Source of the DNA: Chloroflexota bacterium
GTDB lineage: Bacteria; Chloroflexota; Anaerolineae; UBA7937; B3-Chlor
Length of the DNA stretch: 64,000 nucleotides
NCBI GenBank assembly: GCA_030613785.1
Contig: JAUWLF010000001.1
Location: forward strand, 1-64,000
Direction: 5' to 3'
A program made the position numbers and the translations under genes. Below, one piece after another: positions 36,306 through 44,570 of the stretch. The notes beneath the pieces were generated by a model, which worked only from the letters and a program-made list of their open reading frames with translations, was not told the DNA's origin and did not search any database. Every line of letters begins with the position of its first letter. Position 1 is the stretch's first letter.

Positions 36306-36535
36306 GAGTCAGCGTCGGCTGGTATGTCTCCTCGAGATGCGAATCCTGGCTCAGGGACAATTGGCGTGAGCTCCAACCGGCGCAAAGCAGCGACGCTCTC
36401 GCGATGGCCGCACTTCTCGTTCGATGGTGCCGCACCATGACAGTTCAGCTCCTAGCCCTCCTGTCCGAGGCCCTGCCTCCCATTCCATCTCACAGGCACC
36501 GGGCTCTCTGGAGTCGGGGGAAGGTAGCAGTGAGT

Positions 36536-37015
36536 CTATCGAATGATGGTCTCATCTGGGATCTCGCCATCGGCGAAGTGCTGGTCCAGCCAGCCGGATT
36601 TGACGTCATCCCTGCTGTCGAAGTGCTCGACGTAGGGCTTGATGTCAAGCAGCGGCGTTCCATCAAGCATATCCACCTCGGTGAAGTACACCCTATTCCC
36701 TTCGATCCTCCGAAGCTTCACGACTGAGAGCCCGAGGTGATTCGGCCGGTGGGGACTTCTGATGGCAAAGATGCCCCGGCTTTCGTCTCCGAGATACGGA
36801 CGGCCTTGCAGGCGTTCAGCCTCAGAGCGATGGAAGTAGTAGATCAAGATGATGTGACTGAACCCGTCGAGGTCTTTCAGGCCAGGGACGTATTCATCTT
36901 TCAGCTCGACCCAGCCCTCGACGTCGTCTCTGAACCTCCCCTGGATGGGTATGTCCTTCGGCTGCGTGTACGGAGTATGGATGACGCCGATGGGGGTGAG
37001 TTCGATCTTGTCCAT
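36536..37015 (-). CDS. TrmO/TsaA-like SAM-dependent methyltransferase
   Basis: 159 residues. Starts LTPIGVIHTPYTQPKDIPIQ and carries DGFSHIILIYYFHRS and FAIRSPHRPNHLGLSVV, the signature of the TsaA (VirR/YaeB) fold. The E. coli relative TrmO methylates t6A37 in tRNA-Thr; many bacterial relatives lack the C-terminal extension and are only assigned to the fold. GAGG lies nine bases before the ATG. It directly follows the truncated tRNA-Pro copy on the same strand, so before the island inserted it was probably downstream of the intact tRNA-Pro. Confidence 0.88.
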   Translation of the reverse strand: MDKIELTPIGVIHTPYTQPKDIPIQGRFRDDVEGWVELKDEYVPGLKDLDGFSHIILIYYFHRSEAERLQGRPYLGDESRGIFAIRSPHRPNHLGLSVVKLRRIEGNRVYFTEVDMLDGTPLLDIKPYVEHFDSRDDVKSGWLDQHFADGEIPDETIIR

Positions 37016-37047
37016 GCTGTATCAACCTCGCACAGAGGACGGGAACA

Positions 37048-37120
<73 letters not shown>

Positions 37121-37436
37121 GACCTCACAGTATGACCTCTGAGGCTTCTGTGAGGTCTCCCCTTTTTCGACCTGTGTGGTCTAGGGTTAACGTTTCTTGG
37201 AGTCCTGCACCCTCCAGCAGGAGTCTACCACCGTTCCTCTCAGACAGCAAGCCGACTACCGCTCATGGGTCACAGTTCCCTGGCTGTCTTGCAGAGATAC
37301 CTAGCTCTGGCAGGTGAGGACATAGAGAGAGCGCACAAGCTACACTCACCCGTTGACAACCTCCTATGAGTTGACAGGATGTGCCGGATGATGGTACAAT
37401 ACCGGATCAGGCCGCCTTCTCGGTCAGACAGGGAGA
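37121..37436. other. Island end, gene-free
   Basis: Contains only the promoter at 37371..37400 and a second isolated TTGACA near 37353. No integrase fragment was recognised. Confidence 0.45.
37371..37400 (+). promoter_or_regulatory. Promoter of the first island gene
   Basis: Perfect TTGACA (37371..37376), 18-base spacer, TACAAT (37395..37400), 37 bases before the ATG. Confidence 0.65.
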
Positions 37437-37880
37437 ATGAAGATGGATTTCCACTTTTCGGACTGGATGGCTCTGCTAACAGCAGTTGGCATTCTAGGTT
37501 CTTTCGGTCTCTCTATGTACATATGGCTCTGCCACAGCCGACCGAGGCGGATCGTGAAAGTCGGTCTAGGCGGGGGAGGAGAACTAGTCAAGGTTACATT
37601 CATCAACGAGCGAGGCCCCGTCGTGTCAATAGAAGAGGTGGGTTTTGAGGACGCTCACGGAACGCCCTTGGGGATTCATCCTGTGCGGTCAGGGGAGGAC
37701 TCCCCCGATTGGGTCCACCCTGGGCTTACAGCGGACTATTCCTTCAGGCTGCTAGACCTACGTCAGCGTGTGCAACAAGGAAAACGCGTTCCAGTCAGGG
37801 CCTACTGTAGGGATGCGACAGGCAAGTACCACAGAAGCCCAAACCTGAGTTGGAGTATCACCTCCACGCTCATCGAATAG
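37437..37880 (+). CDS. Island protein: membrane anchor plus beta-rich domain
   Basis: 147 residues, unrecognised. One membrane span (about 11-32, LLTAVGILGSFGLSMYIWLC) is followed by a domain predicted to be mostly beta strands (RIVKVGLGGGGELVKVTFIN and later strands), with the character of an immunoglobulin- or C2-like sandwich facing the cytoplasm. ATG 37437 and ATG 37443 are both possible; GGGAGA (37431..37436) fits the second better. Own promoter upstream. Confidence 0.6.
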   Translation: MKMDFHFSDWMALLTAVGILGSFGLSMYIWLCHSRPRRIVKVGLGGGGELVKVTFINERGPVVSIEEVGFEDAHGTPLGIHPVRSGEDSPDWVHPGLTADYSFRLLDLRQRVQQGKRVPVRAYCRDATGKYHRSPNLSWSITSTLIE

Positions 37881-38032
37881 TCTGTGCCTGTTCCGATCCT
37901 ATGCTTGTGATCATGCCCGCGAGTGCTACAATCCCCTATGAGGCCCCGTTGAGATGATTGTCAAGGGCTAGGTAATACCCTGGTACATTCTCCTCCAAAC
38001 AGCGGGGCCTCTTGATGTATGTGGAACTGAGG

Positions 38033-38061
38033 TTGCGCTGCCTTCACGTTGGTGGTACAAT
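38033..38061 (+). promoter_or_regulatory. Promoter of the zinc-ribbon membrane protein gene
   Basis: TTGCGC (38033..38038), 17-base spacer, TACAAT (38056..38061). Confidence 0.5.
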
Positions 38062-38156
38062 AGCCTGACATCGATTCCCCTACTCCATCGACCCACTGAC
38101 ACACGTTATCTGGTCTTCGCTTGGGGTGTTGCCGCGACAATCGAGAGGAGTAGCCA

Positions 38157-38849
38157 GTGGCTGAATTGGTAGAGCTAACGTGTCCTAACTGCGGTGCCAA
38201 GCTGGAAAAAGTCGGGGGCGCGGCACAGGCCCAGTGCCCCCACTGCGGTACTCAACTTCTGATAGAACGCAAAGCCATGGCTGTCACACCACCGGAGCCT
38301 GGGAGGTGTCCCAAGTGCGGCAAAGGCGATGCGCTCCGTAAGGTGAGTGCTGTGCATCGCGCAGGGCTCTCATCCGGATCCTATTCGGGCCATGTATGGA
38401 CAGACGACGGTCTCGACTCCGTGTCTCTCTCTGGACACACACAGACGGCACTGAGCAGGCTCTTCAATCCCCCGAAAGAGCCTCGCTCCAGAACCTGGGG
38501 AGGGATTGCGCTCGTGGCGTTCGGCCTCTGGTGCCTTGCAGCTCTCAGCCCTTTGTTCTGTTATGGGCTTTTCTCGCTCTTTGTCAGATTCGAGCTTGCT
38601 GGCGTCGCATTAGTGGCATTCGCCGTTCTGACCGGCCTCCTCTACGTGTTTCTTCCCCTGTGGTTTGGACTTCGAAAAGTCAACTCGAAGCGGCTGCGAT
38701 TTCCGGTTGAGAAGGCACGCTGGGAAACAGCCATGCAGCGCTGGGAGTGGCTGTACTACTGTGCAAGGGACGACGGCGTTTTCATACCAGGCGAGACTTC
38801 TTTCATCCCGACAACGAAGATGCGCGAGTTTCTGTATGCCGCTAGATAG
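38157..38849 (+). CDS. Island protein: double zinc ribbon plus two membrane spans
   Basis: 230 residues. Residues 9-35 form a zinc ribbon (CPNCG...CPHCG), and a CPKCG knuckle follows at about 51-55, leading into KVSAVHRAGLSSG, a pattern seen in small zinc-ribbon proteins of Actinobacteria and Chloroflexota. Two membrane spans lie at about 121-144 and 149-172. The last 60 residues (WEWLYYCARDDGVFIPGE) resemble the short domain found at the end of such proteins. GTG start with GAGGAG upstream. Function unknown. Confidence 0.7.
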   Translation: MAELVELTCPNCGAKLEKVGGAAQAQCPHCGTQLLIERKAMAVTPPEPGRCPKCGKGDALRKVSAVHRAGLSSGSYSGHVWTDDGLDSVSLSGHTQTALSRLFNPPKEPRSRTWGGIALVAFGLWCLAALSPLFCYGLFSLFVRFELAGVALVAFAVLTGLLYVFLPLWFGLRKVNSKRLRFPVEKARWETAMQRWEWLYYCARDDGVFIPGETSFIPTTKMREFLYAAR

Positions 38850-38875
38850 CCCCCTAGATACAGAAGGTAGAAGGC

Positions 38876-39274
38876 ATGATCATCAGAGACAACGCTGAAG
38901 AACTAACCCTCATAGCTTAAGAGATTGGCGCTGAGGTCATCAGAGGGCCTGTGCGCTATCCTAGTGAGTCGGGAGGCATTGAGCTTGGTGGTGTAGACAT
39001 TGGAGAGTACCTGTATGAGTTGAAAGACCAAGAGGTAATGCTAATCATAGCACCCATTGGCCCTGTGGAGGAACTGCCTATCATCTGTGGTCTATGTCGA
39101 ACACCGTACAAGGATGATGAGTGCCCAACTTGCAAGACAGAGCGGGAAGATGGAAAGAGGGTGATTGAGCAGAGACTGCGCCACGATAGGGAGCAGAAGG
39201 ACAGGCTGATTAGGGATGTGGAGGAGTGGCTGGAGGAGGAGAGACCTAATCGAGGAAGAAGGGCTGATCGGTGA
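38876..39274 (+). pseudogene. Island gene interrupted by an early in-frame stop
   Basis: ATG 38876, with GAAGG upstream, reads MIIRDNAEELTLIA, then TAA (codon 15), and continues in the same frame as EIGAEVIRGPVRYPSESGG and on to 39274. The continuation carries one zinc knuckle pair (CGLC...CPTC) and a charged coiled tail. A single change from CAA to TAA would explain it. Translation could restart at GTG 38951 to give a 107-residue product, which overlaps the next gene by four bases. It is called a pseudogene because the intact frame is so clear. Confidence 0.6.
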
Positions 39275-39885
39275 AGCAGGAGGACCTTGAGCGAAAGCAG
39301 CACAGACAGACCGTGACCTGCGCCGTCTGCGGGAAGAGGACCGACAGCTACGAGCAGTGCCGAACATGCCGTGAGTATTTCTGCATAAGTGCCGATACGG
39401 AAAGGGAAAGTTGCCTTAGTTCGTTGGTCTTGTGGCCTTGGCGAGTTGTCCAGGGTTGCGCCGGGTGTTTTGGCGGCTACTTCATCGCCCTATACCTGGC
39501 AGGGCTTGTAGTATCTCCTGCGCTATGGTGCACACTGATTGTGCTTGTCGGCGGACCCTTGGTGGCGGACGCTTACCTAGACCTTCCCAGTCAAGTATTC
39601 TGCATCGCATTTCCCCTGGCCCTCGTCATCCTGGTGGCACTCGGAGTCTTGACATGGGTCTTGTTTGTCGTCATCAGCAAGGACTCACAAGCGCATTTTG
39701 ACCGTGAGCGAAATGGCTGCGGTTGGCAGGTGCCGGAAACCATAATCGTAGACCAACAACCAGTTGACGTTGACGGGACCCTACGGTTGGTAGACGTGTT
39801 TGAGACCTACACGGGCTATTACTGCGGCAAACATGCGCCAGGGTTGAGCAACCTGTGGCGTCGCTCCGGGGATGTCACCCCCTAG
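39271..39885 (+). CDS. Island protein: zinc knuckle plus membrane spans
   Basis: 204 residues. An N-terminal CAVCG...CRTC...C knuckle (about 17-37, similar in build to B-box or LIM-type fingers) is followed by two or three membrane spans (about 64-85, 88-105, 110-135) and a C-terminal soluble part. The start GTG 39271 overlaps the previous stop (GTGA), so the two genes are coupled. Similar in plan to the 38157 protein, as if the island carries a set of related zinc/membrane proteins. Function unknown. Confidence 0.65.
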   Translation: MKQEDLERKQHRQTVTCAVCGKRTDSYEQCRTCREYFCISADTERESCLSSLVLWPWRVVQGCAGCFGGYFIALYLAGLVVSPALWCTLIVLVGGPLVADAYLDLPSQVFCIAFPLALVILVALGVLTWVLFVVISKDSQAHFDRERNGCGWQVPETIIVDQQPVDVDGTLRLVDVFETYTGYYCGKHAPGLSNLWRRSGDVTP

Positions 39886-40043
39886 CCCCCCATGCCTGTT
39901 AGTGTCATGAGGACTATCATAGCTAGTCGCATTTGTATTGAGAAGGGCGGAAGCTCCACCACCGCTGGTGAGTGATGAGCTGTCGCCAAGGCAACTCGTA
40001 CCGCATAGTTGGTCGGTGACTATTCCGTGAAAGGAGGAAGGAG

Positions 40044-41156
40044 ATGACCACCGTTATCTCTTGCATTGAGAGGCTTCGAGTCGAGTTGGACAGACACCGA
40101 AAGCGTGACTTGAAGGAGTATCCAACAAGAGTGATATTCATAGACCCGATGTTGGAAGCCCTTGGCTGGGATGTGAGAGACCCGGACGAAGCCGAACTTG
40201 AGTATGCGACTATTGACGGGAGGTCTGTTGACTACGCACTCAAGCTCAACAGAAAGCCCGTCCTCTTCATAGAGGCCAAGCCGCTACGTGACCCCCTGGG
40301 AGACATCAAGTCGATAACGCAGGTAGTCAGCTACGCTGCAAACGCTGGCGTTGACTGGTGCATTCTCACTAATGGTGCAACGTACAAGGTCTATCGCACT
40401 ACAGAGAAGGCCGAGGCTCCTGATAAGCTGTTGTTTGAAGTATCTATCGACCCAAAGGAAACCGCGGGCATGTCCATCCAGCAAGTCGCAGCCCTTTTTG
40501 GACGTTTCTCAAGCGATGCCATGGCGGAGAGAGTTCTTGATGGGATTGGGGAGCAAATCTTCACAACGGCAAAGGTACGAAAAGCTCTGGACAAGCTCTT
40601 CATGGCCCCCCCAAATACGCTAGTCAGGCTCATACGCTCGACAATTGGAGATGATACCGTCAAACCGCAGCAAGTGAGAGATGCCCTCCAGAGGCTCTGG
40701 GCTCAGCCACCTCAGGTGCCGATTACTCCCCCCCACCCACCTACAGTCAAGCCACCCAAGGTGGGGCGCAAAGAGTACACCGAGGAGCGTCATACGGAGG
40801 GCAAGCCTCAGGAAGTCATTGAGCTACTCCGAACCATCGACAAGTGGTGCTTGGAGCTGGAGCCAGGTCGGGTTCAAAGGAGGTATCTTTCCAAGTACGT
40901 CAGATACAGCCACGGCAAGAACATCTTCTGTTGTGTTCACGTTCAGAAGAGCGGGCTTCGTGTTTGGCTCAAACTGGACTTCTCAGACCTCGAAAGCCCG
41001 CCTGAGTATGCACGTGATGTTTCCAGGATTGGGCATTGGGGCGTTGGAGATGTGGAGCTTGCAATTGACAACCTGGACAAGCTACAAGACGCCAAGGGCT
41101 TAATGCGACAATCCTTTGACGAAAACAGGCAGTCGTTCATGCAAGCGGGCACGTAG
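40044..41156 (+). CDS. Restriction-type nuclease-like protein (HSDR_N-like) with C-terminal DUF5655-like domain
   Basis: 370 residues. The N-terminal 150 residues resemble the N-terminal domain of type I/IV restriction enzymes: FIDPMLEALGWDV, then D in SVDYALKLN and E-x-K in VLFIEAKPL, the PD-(D/E)xK core, followed by QVVSYAANAGVDWCILTNG. A proline-rich hinge (about 225-250) leads to a C-terminal DUF5655-like domain with RYLSKYVRY, VWLKLDFSD and SRIGHWGVGDVELAI. A defence-type DNA cleavage role is plausible, but unproven. GGAGGAAGGAG precedes the ATG. It is the last gene of the island, next to the intact tRNA-Pro. Confidence 0.75.
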   Translation: MTTVISCIERLRVELDRHRKRDLKEYPTRVIFIDPMLEALGWDVRDPDEAELEYATIDGRSVDYALKLNRKPVLFIEAKPLRDPLGDIKSITQVVSYAANAGVDWCILTNGATYKVYRTTEKAEAPDKLLFEVSIDPKETAGMSIQQVAALFGRFSSDAMAERVLDGIGEQIFTTAKVRKALDKLFMAPPNTLVRLIRSTIGDDTVKPQQVRDALQRLWAQPPQVPITPPHPPTVKPPKVGRKEYTEERHTEGKPQEVIELLRTIDKWCLELEPGRVQRRYLSKYVRYSHGKNIFCCVHVQKSGLRVWLKLDFSDLESPPEYARDVSRIGHWGVGDVELAIDNLDKLQDAKGLMRQSFDENRQSFMQAGT

Positions 41157-41280
41157 CCTACGCGCGTGCAGCCACAACATGCGCTGAAGGTACTGGTGAG
41201 TGGTTGCCCGGTGCATGCAAAGTCCAGTTCTGACGAGACACGTGTACCCTGCGGGGAACTGTGCAGGCTACACTCGAAGA

Positions 41281-41360
<80 letters not shown>

Positions 41361-41369
41361 TACGAAGAC

Positions 41370-41398
41370 ATTATACTCTACCCATCCACGCTTTACAA
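41370..41398 (-). promoter_or_regulatory. Promoter of tRNA-Pro
   Basis: Minus strand TTGTAA (41393..41398), 17 bases, perfect TATAAT (41370..41375), ten bases before the tRNA. Confidence 0.7.
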
Positions 41399-41420
41399 GG
41401 GATGGCAAATCGGCTACAAT
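41392..41420 (+). promoter_or_regulatory. Promoter of tRNA-Arg, sharing its -35 with the tRNA-Pro promoter
   Basis: TTTACA (41392..41397), 17 bases, TACAAT (41415..41420), 14 bases before the tRNA. The two -35 boxes are read from the same seven bases on opposite strands. Confidence 0.65.
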
Positions 41421-41434
41421 CAAATGAGACTCGT

Positions 41435-41509
41435 GCCCCTATAGCTCAGCCCGGATAGAGCAGTGGTTTCCTAAACCATGTGTCGCAGGTTCAAATCCTG
41501 CTAGGGGTA
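41435..41509 (+). tRNA. tRNA-Arg (CCU)
   Basis: 75 bases, acceptor GCCCCTA/TAGGGGT, anticodon CCT in TTCCTAA, T-loop TTCAAAT. Confidence 0.92.
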
Positions 41510-41521
41510 CTGAACTCAACC

Positions 41522-41547
41522 AAAAGAGCCCGACCAAGGTCGGGCTC
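41522..41547 (-). terminator. Hairpin terminator after tatA
   Basis: Perfect 10-bp stem GAGCCCGACC with a two-base loop; on the minus strand it is followed by TTTTG. It faces tatA, though it also lies downstream of tRNA-Arg on the other strand and might serve both. Confidence 0.6.
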
Positions 41548-41640
41548 AACTGATTCGCAGTCACTGCAATCTCGCCCCCGAGAACCGAAACCACTCGGGC
41601 CAACCCGGGTGCCTGCACCAACCGGGAGCGAGGGTCTGGA

Positions 41641-41847
41641 TTACTCCTCTTTCTCTTCTTCCTTCTTCTCGTTCTCCTCGGCGCTCTTCTCCTCCGTGCC
41701 CGAACCCTCCGAGGCGCTGCGGAACTCCCTGATGCCCTTGCCCAGAGCTCCACCGATCTCAGGCAACTTGCCTACGCCAAAGATGATGATGATGATCACC
41801 AATAGGATCAGCAACTCGGGCAACCCTATCGAACCCAAACCAGGCAT
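41641..41847 (-). CDS. tatA: Sec-independent translocase subunit TatA
   Basis: 68 residues. Short N-terminal span ([16 protein letters not shown]), the conserved hinge FGxGKLPEIG, an amphipathic helix ([13 protein letters not shown]) and an acidic/lysine-rich tail: the standard TatA/E architecture. It forms the pore-like assembly that exports folded proteins with a twin-arginine signal. AAGGAGGAAG precedes the ATG. No tatC lies in the window. Confidence 0.92.
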   Translation of the reverse strand: MPGLGSIGLPELLILLVIIIIIFGVGKLPEIGGALGKGIREFRSASEGSGTEEKSAEENEKKEEEKEE

Positions 41848-42234
41848 ACTTCCTCCTTGTTCTACCCGCTATCACCCCCATTATAGCACAAAGGAACACA
41901 CAAGACAAGAGCGAATCATGGAGGGGGCACAAAAACGCCTTCCGAGGCTGCCGCTGGATTTGCCATACAGCGGACGGCGGGATTCCAAATCCCCCCACAG
42001 CATAGGGGTACTGGTGCTTTCAGCTCCCTCAATCATGAAGGAGGTGGAAGAAACCCCTCTGAAGACTCGACGTATCTCAAACCCCGTCCCACGTCAGATG
42101 GTTGGAGTCCCGGAGGGACTTGTTGACCCTGGCGCGGGGATTCATTCCGGCGCGGTTCTTCGCCCAATCCCAGAGGGAAGCGAACCCCGCACCCGCACGG
42201 CATGCCGTGTGGCTACGCCAATCTAACCGCTCGG
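41848..42234. other. Intergenic region between tatA and galT-like gene
   Basis: Contains the tatA promoter and part of a degenerate tRNA-Ser-like stretch running from 42155 to 42244. No protein gene is supported. Confidence 0.45.
41880..41908 (-). promoter_or_regulatory. Promoter of tatA
   Basis: Minus strand TTGTCT (41903..41908), 17 bases, TATAAT (41880..41885). Confidence 0.7.
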
Positions 42235-42244
42235 TCACTCCTCC
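42155..42244 (-). pseudogene. Degenerate tRNA-Ser-like sequence overlapping the galT-like gene end
   Basis: On the minus strand the stretch begins GGAGGAGTGACCGAGCGG, like the 5' end of a class II tRNA-Ser, and further on reads GGGGTTCGCTTCCC, like a T-arm. The middle forms a long hairpin around GGCATGCC instead of a normal anticodon arm, and no 3' acceptor pairs with GGAGGAG. The first ten bases are also the last codons and stop of the galT-like gene. It is either a tRNA relic or a coincidence. Confidence 0.3.
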
Positions 42245-43371
42245 ATCCAGTTTCTCAGAGCCTCGATGACGCGGAAGGGGTCGCTGGAGACAACGCTCGA
42301 GGCGTAAAGCTCCATAGCAGCCATGTCCACCGTCCTGTTCATCGGATCACCCCGATCCAGGACCCGCGCGACAACGGGAAACCCACTCCAATCTTCCTCA
42401 ACGGGGCCAATCGGCGGCATACAAATGGCAACATTGAAGCTGCTCACGCTCATGCCCCGCACGTAGCAGTCAAGCACGCGGTAGATCGCGCTCTTGAGGC
42501 CGTCATCCACTGCCTCAGCGACCAGCAATGCTTCCTTCTCCTTGACCGGCGCAAGATATGCCATGATCCGCGTGCCATCCATCTCCAGGGCGAGGCCGAC
42601 GCTGGCGTGCACTCGATACAGGTCATCGAAGTAGCTCCTGCCCGTGGCTTCTCTGTATCCCAAAGCCGCCCTCCTCAAGTGCTCCACCTTGGCGTAATGC
42701 ATGTCACGCCCCAGGATCACCTGAGCGTGGCCATGCACAATGGACGCGCCGGCTCTCCACAGACAGTTCCACAAGAAGAATGGGTACTTCGCCTCTTCAT
42801 CAAGCTCGTGGGCCCGCCGCGCCCACGCAAGGCCGGTCTCGATGTAGTCTGCTATACGGTCCCGAGTGAAGTTCAGGGGATCATGTTCATCGAACACGAC
42901 CACTCCGCTCCAAGCGTCAAACTTGGCGACATTGCTGGCGGTGATCGAATGCCTGCCCGTTATCCTGCCAAAGATGTCCTCCGGAGTTCCCTCCAAAGGC
43001 CGGCAGAACGGGCCACCAAGGCTTTCGGCGATCAGTTCCTCCAACTCCTCTGGCTTCTCAGTGACCACGGGACGTTTGGAACGAAGTTCATTGAAGAACG
43101 CGCCCTCCATGGTAATCAGATTCGTGATCCGCACGATCCGCTGCTCGGACACCGCTTCTATGGACCCGAAGTAGCCCTCGATCCAGTCGTGCATCGCCGC
43201 CGGAGGATTCAGCCTCCCTGTCGAGGTACTGATCTGAAAGATCCCTTCGAACAGTTCCCTCTCCGCCGTCGGCAGGGCCGCCACCAGTTCATCGAGATCA
43301 GTGATGTGTCGCGGTTCTCCCATGATGTCGGTTGCTCTCACCTCTCCTTCGGCCCACAACGTCGTGGCCAT
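42235..43371 (-). CDS. GalT-like HIT-superfamily nucleotidyltransferase
   Basis: 378 residues. The catalytic-type motif ASIVHGHAQVILG corresponds to the H-x-H-x-Q site of galactose-1-phosphate uridylyltransferases, though it is HGHAQ rather than HPHGQ. The N-terminal half with VVFDEHDPLNF and a later SFNVAICMPP segment fits the duplicated GalT fold. It could transfer UMP between UDP-glucose and galactose-1-phosphate, or act as a related phosphorylase; the zinc site common in GalT is not obvious. The ribosome site is weak. It sits alone between tatA and the UPF0173 gene. Confidence 0.7.
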   Translation of the reverse strand: MATTLWAEGEVRATDIMGEPRHITDLDELVAALPTAERELFEGIFQISTSTGRLNPPAAMHDWIEGYFGSIEAVSEQRIVRITNLITMEGAFFNELRSKRPVVTEKPEELEELIAESLGGPFCRPLEGTPEDIFGRITGRHSITASNVAKFDAWSGVVVFDEHDPLNFTRDRIADYIETGLAWARRAHELDEEAKYPFFLWNCLWRAGASIVHGHAQVILGRDMHYAKVEHLRRAALGYREATGRSYFDDLYRVHASVGLALEMDGTRIMAYLAPVKEKEALLVAEAVDDGLKSAIYRVLDCYVRGMSVSSFNVAICMPPIGPVEEDWSGFPVVARVLDRGDPMNRTVDMAAMELYASSVVSSDPFRVIEALRNWMEE

Positions 43372-43676
43372 TCAATCCCAAGCCATAAGGGGTTCCGCTT
43401 CCACCCGCAACCGTCGTCGACCACGCTTGCGCGTGGCGCACTCACCCTCTTTGGCATCGGCAATGTAGCATAGCCATAGCCAAAAGGCAAGGGTGGGCAG
43501 CATCCCGCCCCTTCACGGGCCCCGAACCTGGCTATGTCAAGAGGATGCTGTTCGTGCAGCCAGAGAGTAGGTGAGGCCCGTCAGAGGCGAGGTAGCATAA
43601 TGGCGCGTCGCCCTGGTCAACCGGCATTTTGTGCCACCAAGGAGGTTGTGGTATAATGCGCGGCTGGAGGGACGTT
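43372..43676. other. Divergent intergenic region
   Basis: Holds the promoter at 43629..43657 for the UPF0173 gene. No gene was recognised. Confidence 0.45.
43629..43657 (+). promoter_or_regulatory. Promoter of the UPF0173 gene
   Basis: TTGTGC (43629..43634), 17 bases, perfect TATAAT (43652..43657). The start site near 43664 rules out upstream starts and supports GTG 43677. Confidence 0.7.
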
Positions 43677-44368
43677 GTGACAGTGAGATTGGTCTATCAC
43701 GGACACTCCTGCTTCTGCGTGGAAGGCGCAGCGAAGATCATCTCGGTCGACCCTTTCCTCACTGACAACCCGCAGGCCGACGTTCGCCCCGAGGACATCA
43801 GAGAAGCCGATTACATCCTCATCTCACACGGTCGTGGCGATCACCTGGGAGACGCCATAGCCGTAGGGCAACGCACCAAAGCCACCATCATCTCCAATCA
43901 CGAGATCGCGACCTACTGTCAGGGAAAAGGGGTAGAGGCTCACGGCCTGAATATTGGAGGCGGCTACCAGTTGCCTTTCGGTCGCGTGAAGATGACCATC
44001 GCCCATCACGGATCCAGCTTCACTGACGGCGCCTACGCGGGCAATCCGGGCGGATTCCTCTTCAATGTCGAGAACAAGAGGATCTACTTCGCCGGCGACA
44101 CCGCCCTCTTCTACGACATGAAGCTCTTAAGGGAGGAAAAGCCCTTTGACGTGACCCTCCCCTCGTACCCATCGGCGACAACTACACCATGGGACCGGAC
44201 GACGCTTTGCGGGCGGTTGAGCTCCTGGCACCGCGGCTGGTCGTACCCATACATTACAATACGTTTAAGGTGATTCAGCAAGATCCCCATGCTTTCGCTG
44301 ATAGAGTCAAAGAGAGCAGGGATGCCAATTGTGTGGTATTGAGCCAGGGGCAGAGCCTGCAGATCTAA
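43677..44368 (+). pseudogene. UPF0173 metal-dependent hydrolase, frameshifted
   Basis: The first 160 codons are typical: VRLVYHGHSCF, the metal motif SHGRGDHLG, IAHHGSSF and YFAGDTALFYDM. Then the reading frame drifts near 44155-44165. In the next frame the family's remaining part continues cleanly as [20 protein letters not shown], through VVPIHYNTF, to LSQGQSLQI and a stop at 44368. Restoring one C in the CTCCCCTCG run joins the two. This is either a real inactivating deletion or a sequencing/assembly error in a short C run. The GTG start has GGAGGG five bases upstream. Confidence 0.85.
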
Positions 44369-44570
44369 AATGAAAGGAGGGCCCAGGTCATCAAGACCCC
44401 GACCCCCCTTCTCGAAAGGAGGAGGAAGATTTCTTCCACTCTTATTATACCACCCACTCGCCATTCATTCAGTAATCTTGCTTACATTTCTCGGTCCACG
44501 GGCCAGGGTTCTAGCCAGGAGCAGAAGTCTGGGCTATAATCCACAAGCGAGCTTGAGTGAAGGCTAGCAC

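Noticed and set aside
37121-41280. Integrase, excisionase or transposase in the island
   Set aside because: I looked on both strands for tyrosine or serine recombinase motifs and found none; all sizeable frames are accounted for by the cargo genes or their mirrors.
42155-42244. tRNA-Sec or a functional tRNA-Ser
   Set aside because: No TCA anticodon in a proper loop, no long paired acceptor, and no 3' acceptor complement to GGAGGAG.
42202-43473. Long plus-strand reading frame opposite the galT-like gene
   Set aside because: Histidine/proline-rich translation with no motif; the minus strand carries the HGHAQ site.
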